This document shows positions 37,811 through 37,941 of a stretch of 37,941 bases of DNA, piece after piece. The position numbers and the translations under genes were made by a program. The stretch is from the NCBI GenBank assembly GCA_964352675.1, contig CAYGSN010000017.1, forward strand, positions 1-37,941, in the 5' to 3' direction. Source of the DNA: CAYGSN01 sp964352675. GTDB lineage: Bacteria > Pseudomonadota > Alphaproteobacteria > Micavibrionales > Micavibrionaceae. The notes below the pieces were generated by a model. It was not told where the DNA came from. It was given only the letters and a program-made list of their open reading frames with translations, and made no database searches. The number at the start of each line of letters is the position of its first letter. The first letter of the stretch is position 1.

Positions 37811-37941
37811 CTATTTCCAAGCGGTATTGCCGCCCTTTTTATCTTCGGGACGGCGTAAAAAAGTGGCCATAGATTTAATCATCCGTTCTGATTTTCCTTC
37901 CAGACTAGGGGGCCAATTTTCGTTTAACCAACTTATAATCT
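37811..37941 (-). CDS. C-terminal fragment of an unidentified protein, cut by the window end
   Basis: An open frame enters from the right edge and runs 42 codons to TAG at 37811. It ends with SLEGKSERMIKSMATFLRRP and then a Lys/Gly/Asn stretch, the look of a genuine C-terminus, but too short to assign. It would be the next gene of the island on the same strand as alpA. Confidence 0.4.
   Translation of the reverse strand, partial: IISWLNENWPPSLEGKSERMIKSMATFLRRPEDKKGGNTAWK

Larger units (their letters stand above)
29281..37941 (-). mobile_element. Integrated genomic island carrying restriction genes (right end outside window)
   Basis: All genes read on -, composition turns AT-rich after the YHS terminator, and the cargo is AlpA-like regulator, HTH/zinc-ribbon protein, tyrosine recombinase and a restriction cassette. 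The left boundary lies somewhere in 29281-29456, which holds no gene, a pair of GCCCCCAA direct repeats (29419-29426 and 29431-29438) and no tRNA. No att site can be defined without the other end. Confidence 0.75.

Overview
The window looks like a piece of an alphaproteobacterial chromosome. The ribosomal order runs L18 (end only), S5, L30, L15, SecY, Adk, S13, S11, RpoA, L17, with adk between secY and rpsM and no rpsD in the alpha operon. SapC-family, CysNC and divergent regulator genes also fit. I cannot name the genus; a Micavibrio- or Rhodospirillales-like lineage is only a guess. The core is GC-rich, while the last 8.5 kb is visibly AT-richer.

Layout. 1-6.6 kb: end of the spc operon and the alpha operon, all on +, with a strong sigma70-type promoter and a hairpin before rpsM and terminators after rplO and rplQ. 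L30 and L17 carry long Lys/Ala/Pro tails. 6.6-8.7 kb: panBC on -, with a palindromic repeat embedded in frame in panC and a dyad upstream of panB. 8.8-17.1 kb: single-subunit-type glycyl-tRNA synthetase with a low-GC, zinc-less insertion, then S49 peptidase, TrmN6-like methyltransferase, lytic transglycosylase, acyl-CoA dehydrogenase, a secreted Cys-rich protein, an HTH/coiled-coil protein and SapC. 17.3-22.3 kb: ugd-cysD-cysNC-cysQ, which makes UDP-glucuronate and PAPS and recycles PAP. 22.3-23.4 kb: a divergent pair of phage-type regulators with two matching operators between them; the S24 protein has lost its protease residues. 23.5-29.3 kb: pyrC, zntB-like, doxX-like, then a hydrolase/DedA/ATP-grasp/YHS run whose first gene seems to lack a normal start codon.

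29.3-37.9 kb: an integrated island, all on -. An AlpA-like protein, an HTH/zinc-ribbon protein and a tyrosine recombinase form the mobility module. Behind a good internal promoter lies a tightly packed defence cassette: an Mrr-type nuclease with an N-terminal EVE/PUA-like reader, type III Mod and Res, a two-TM GAF-like membrane protein, and a 58-residue basic protein. The last two are unfamiliar additions to a type III restriction locus and are the best candidate here for something undescribed. The island continues past the right end of the window.

No rRNA, tRNA, CRISPR array or insertion sequence was seen. No gene-free stretch exceeds 300 bases; the longest gaps (3713-3924, 17110-17335, 29281-29456, 37644-37810) are described under their neighbours.
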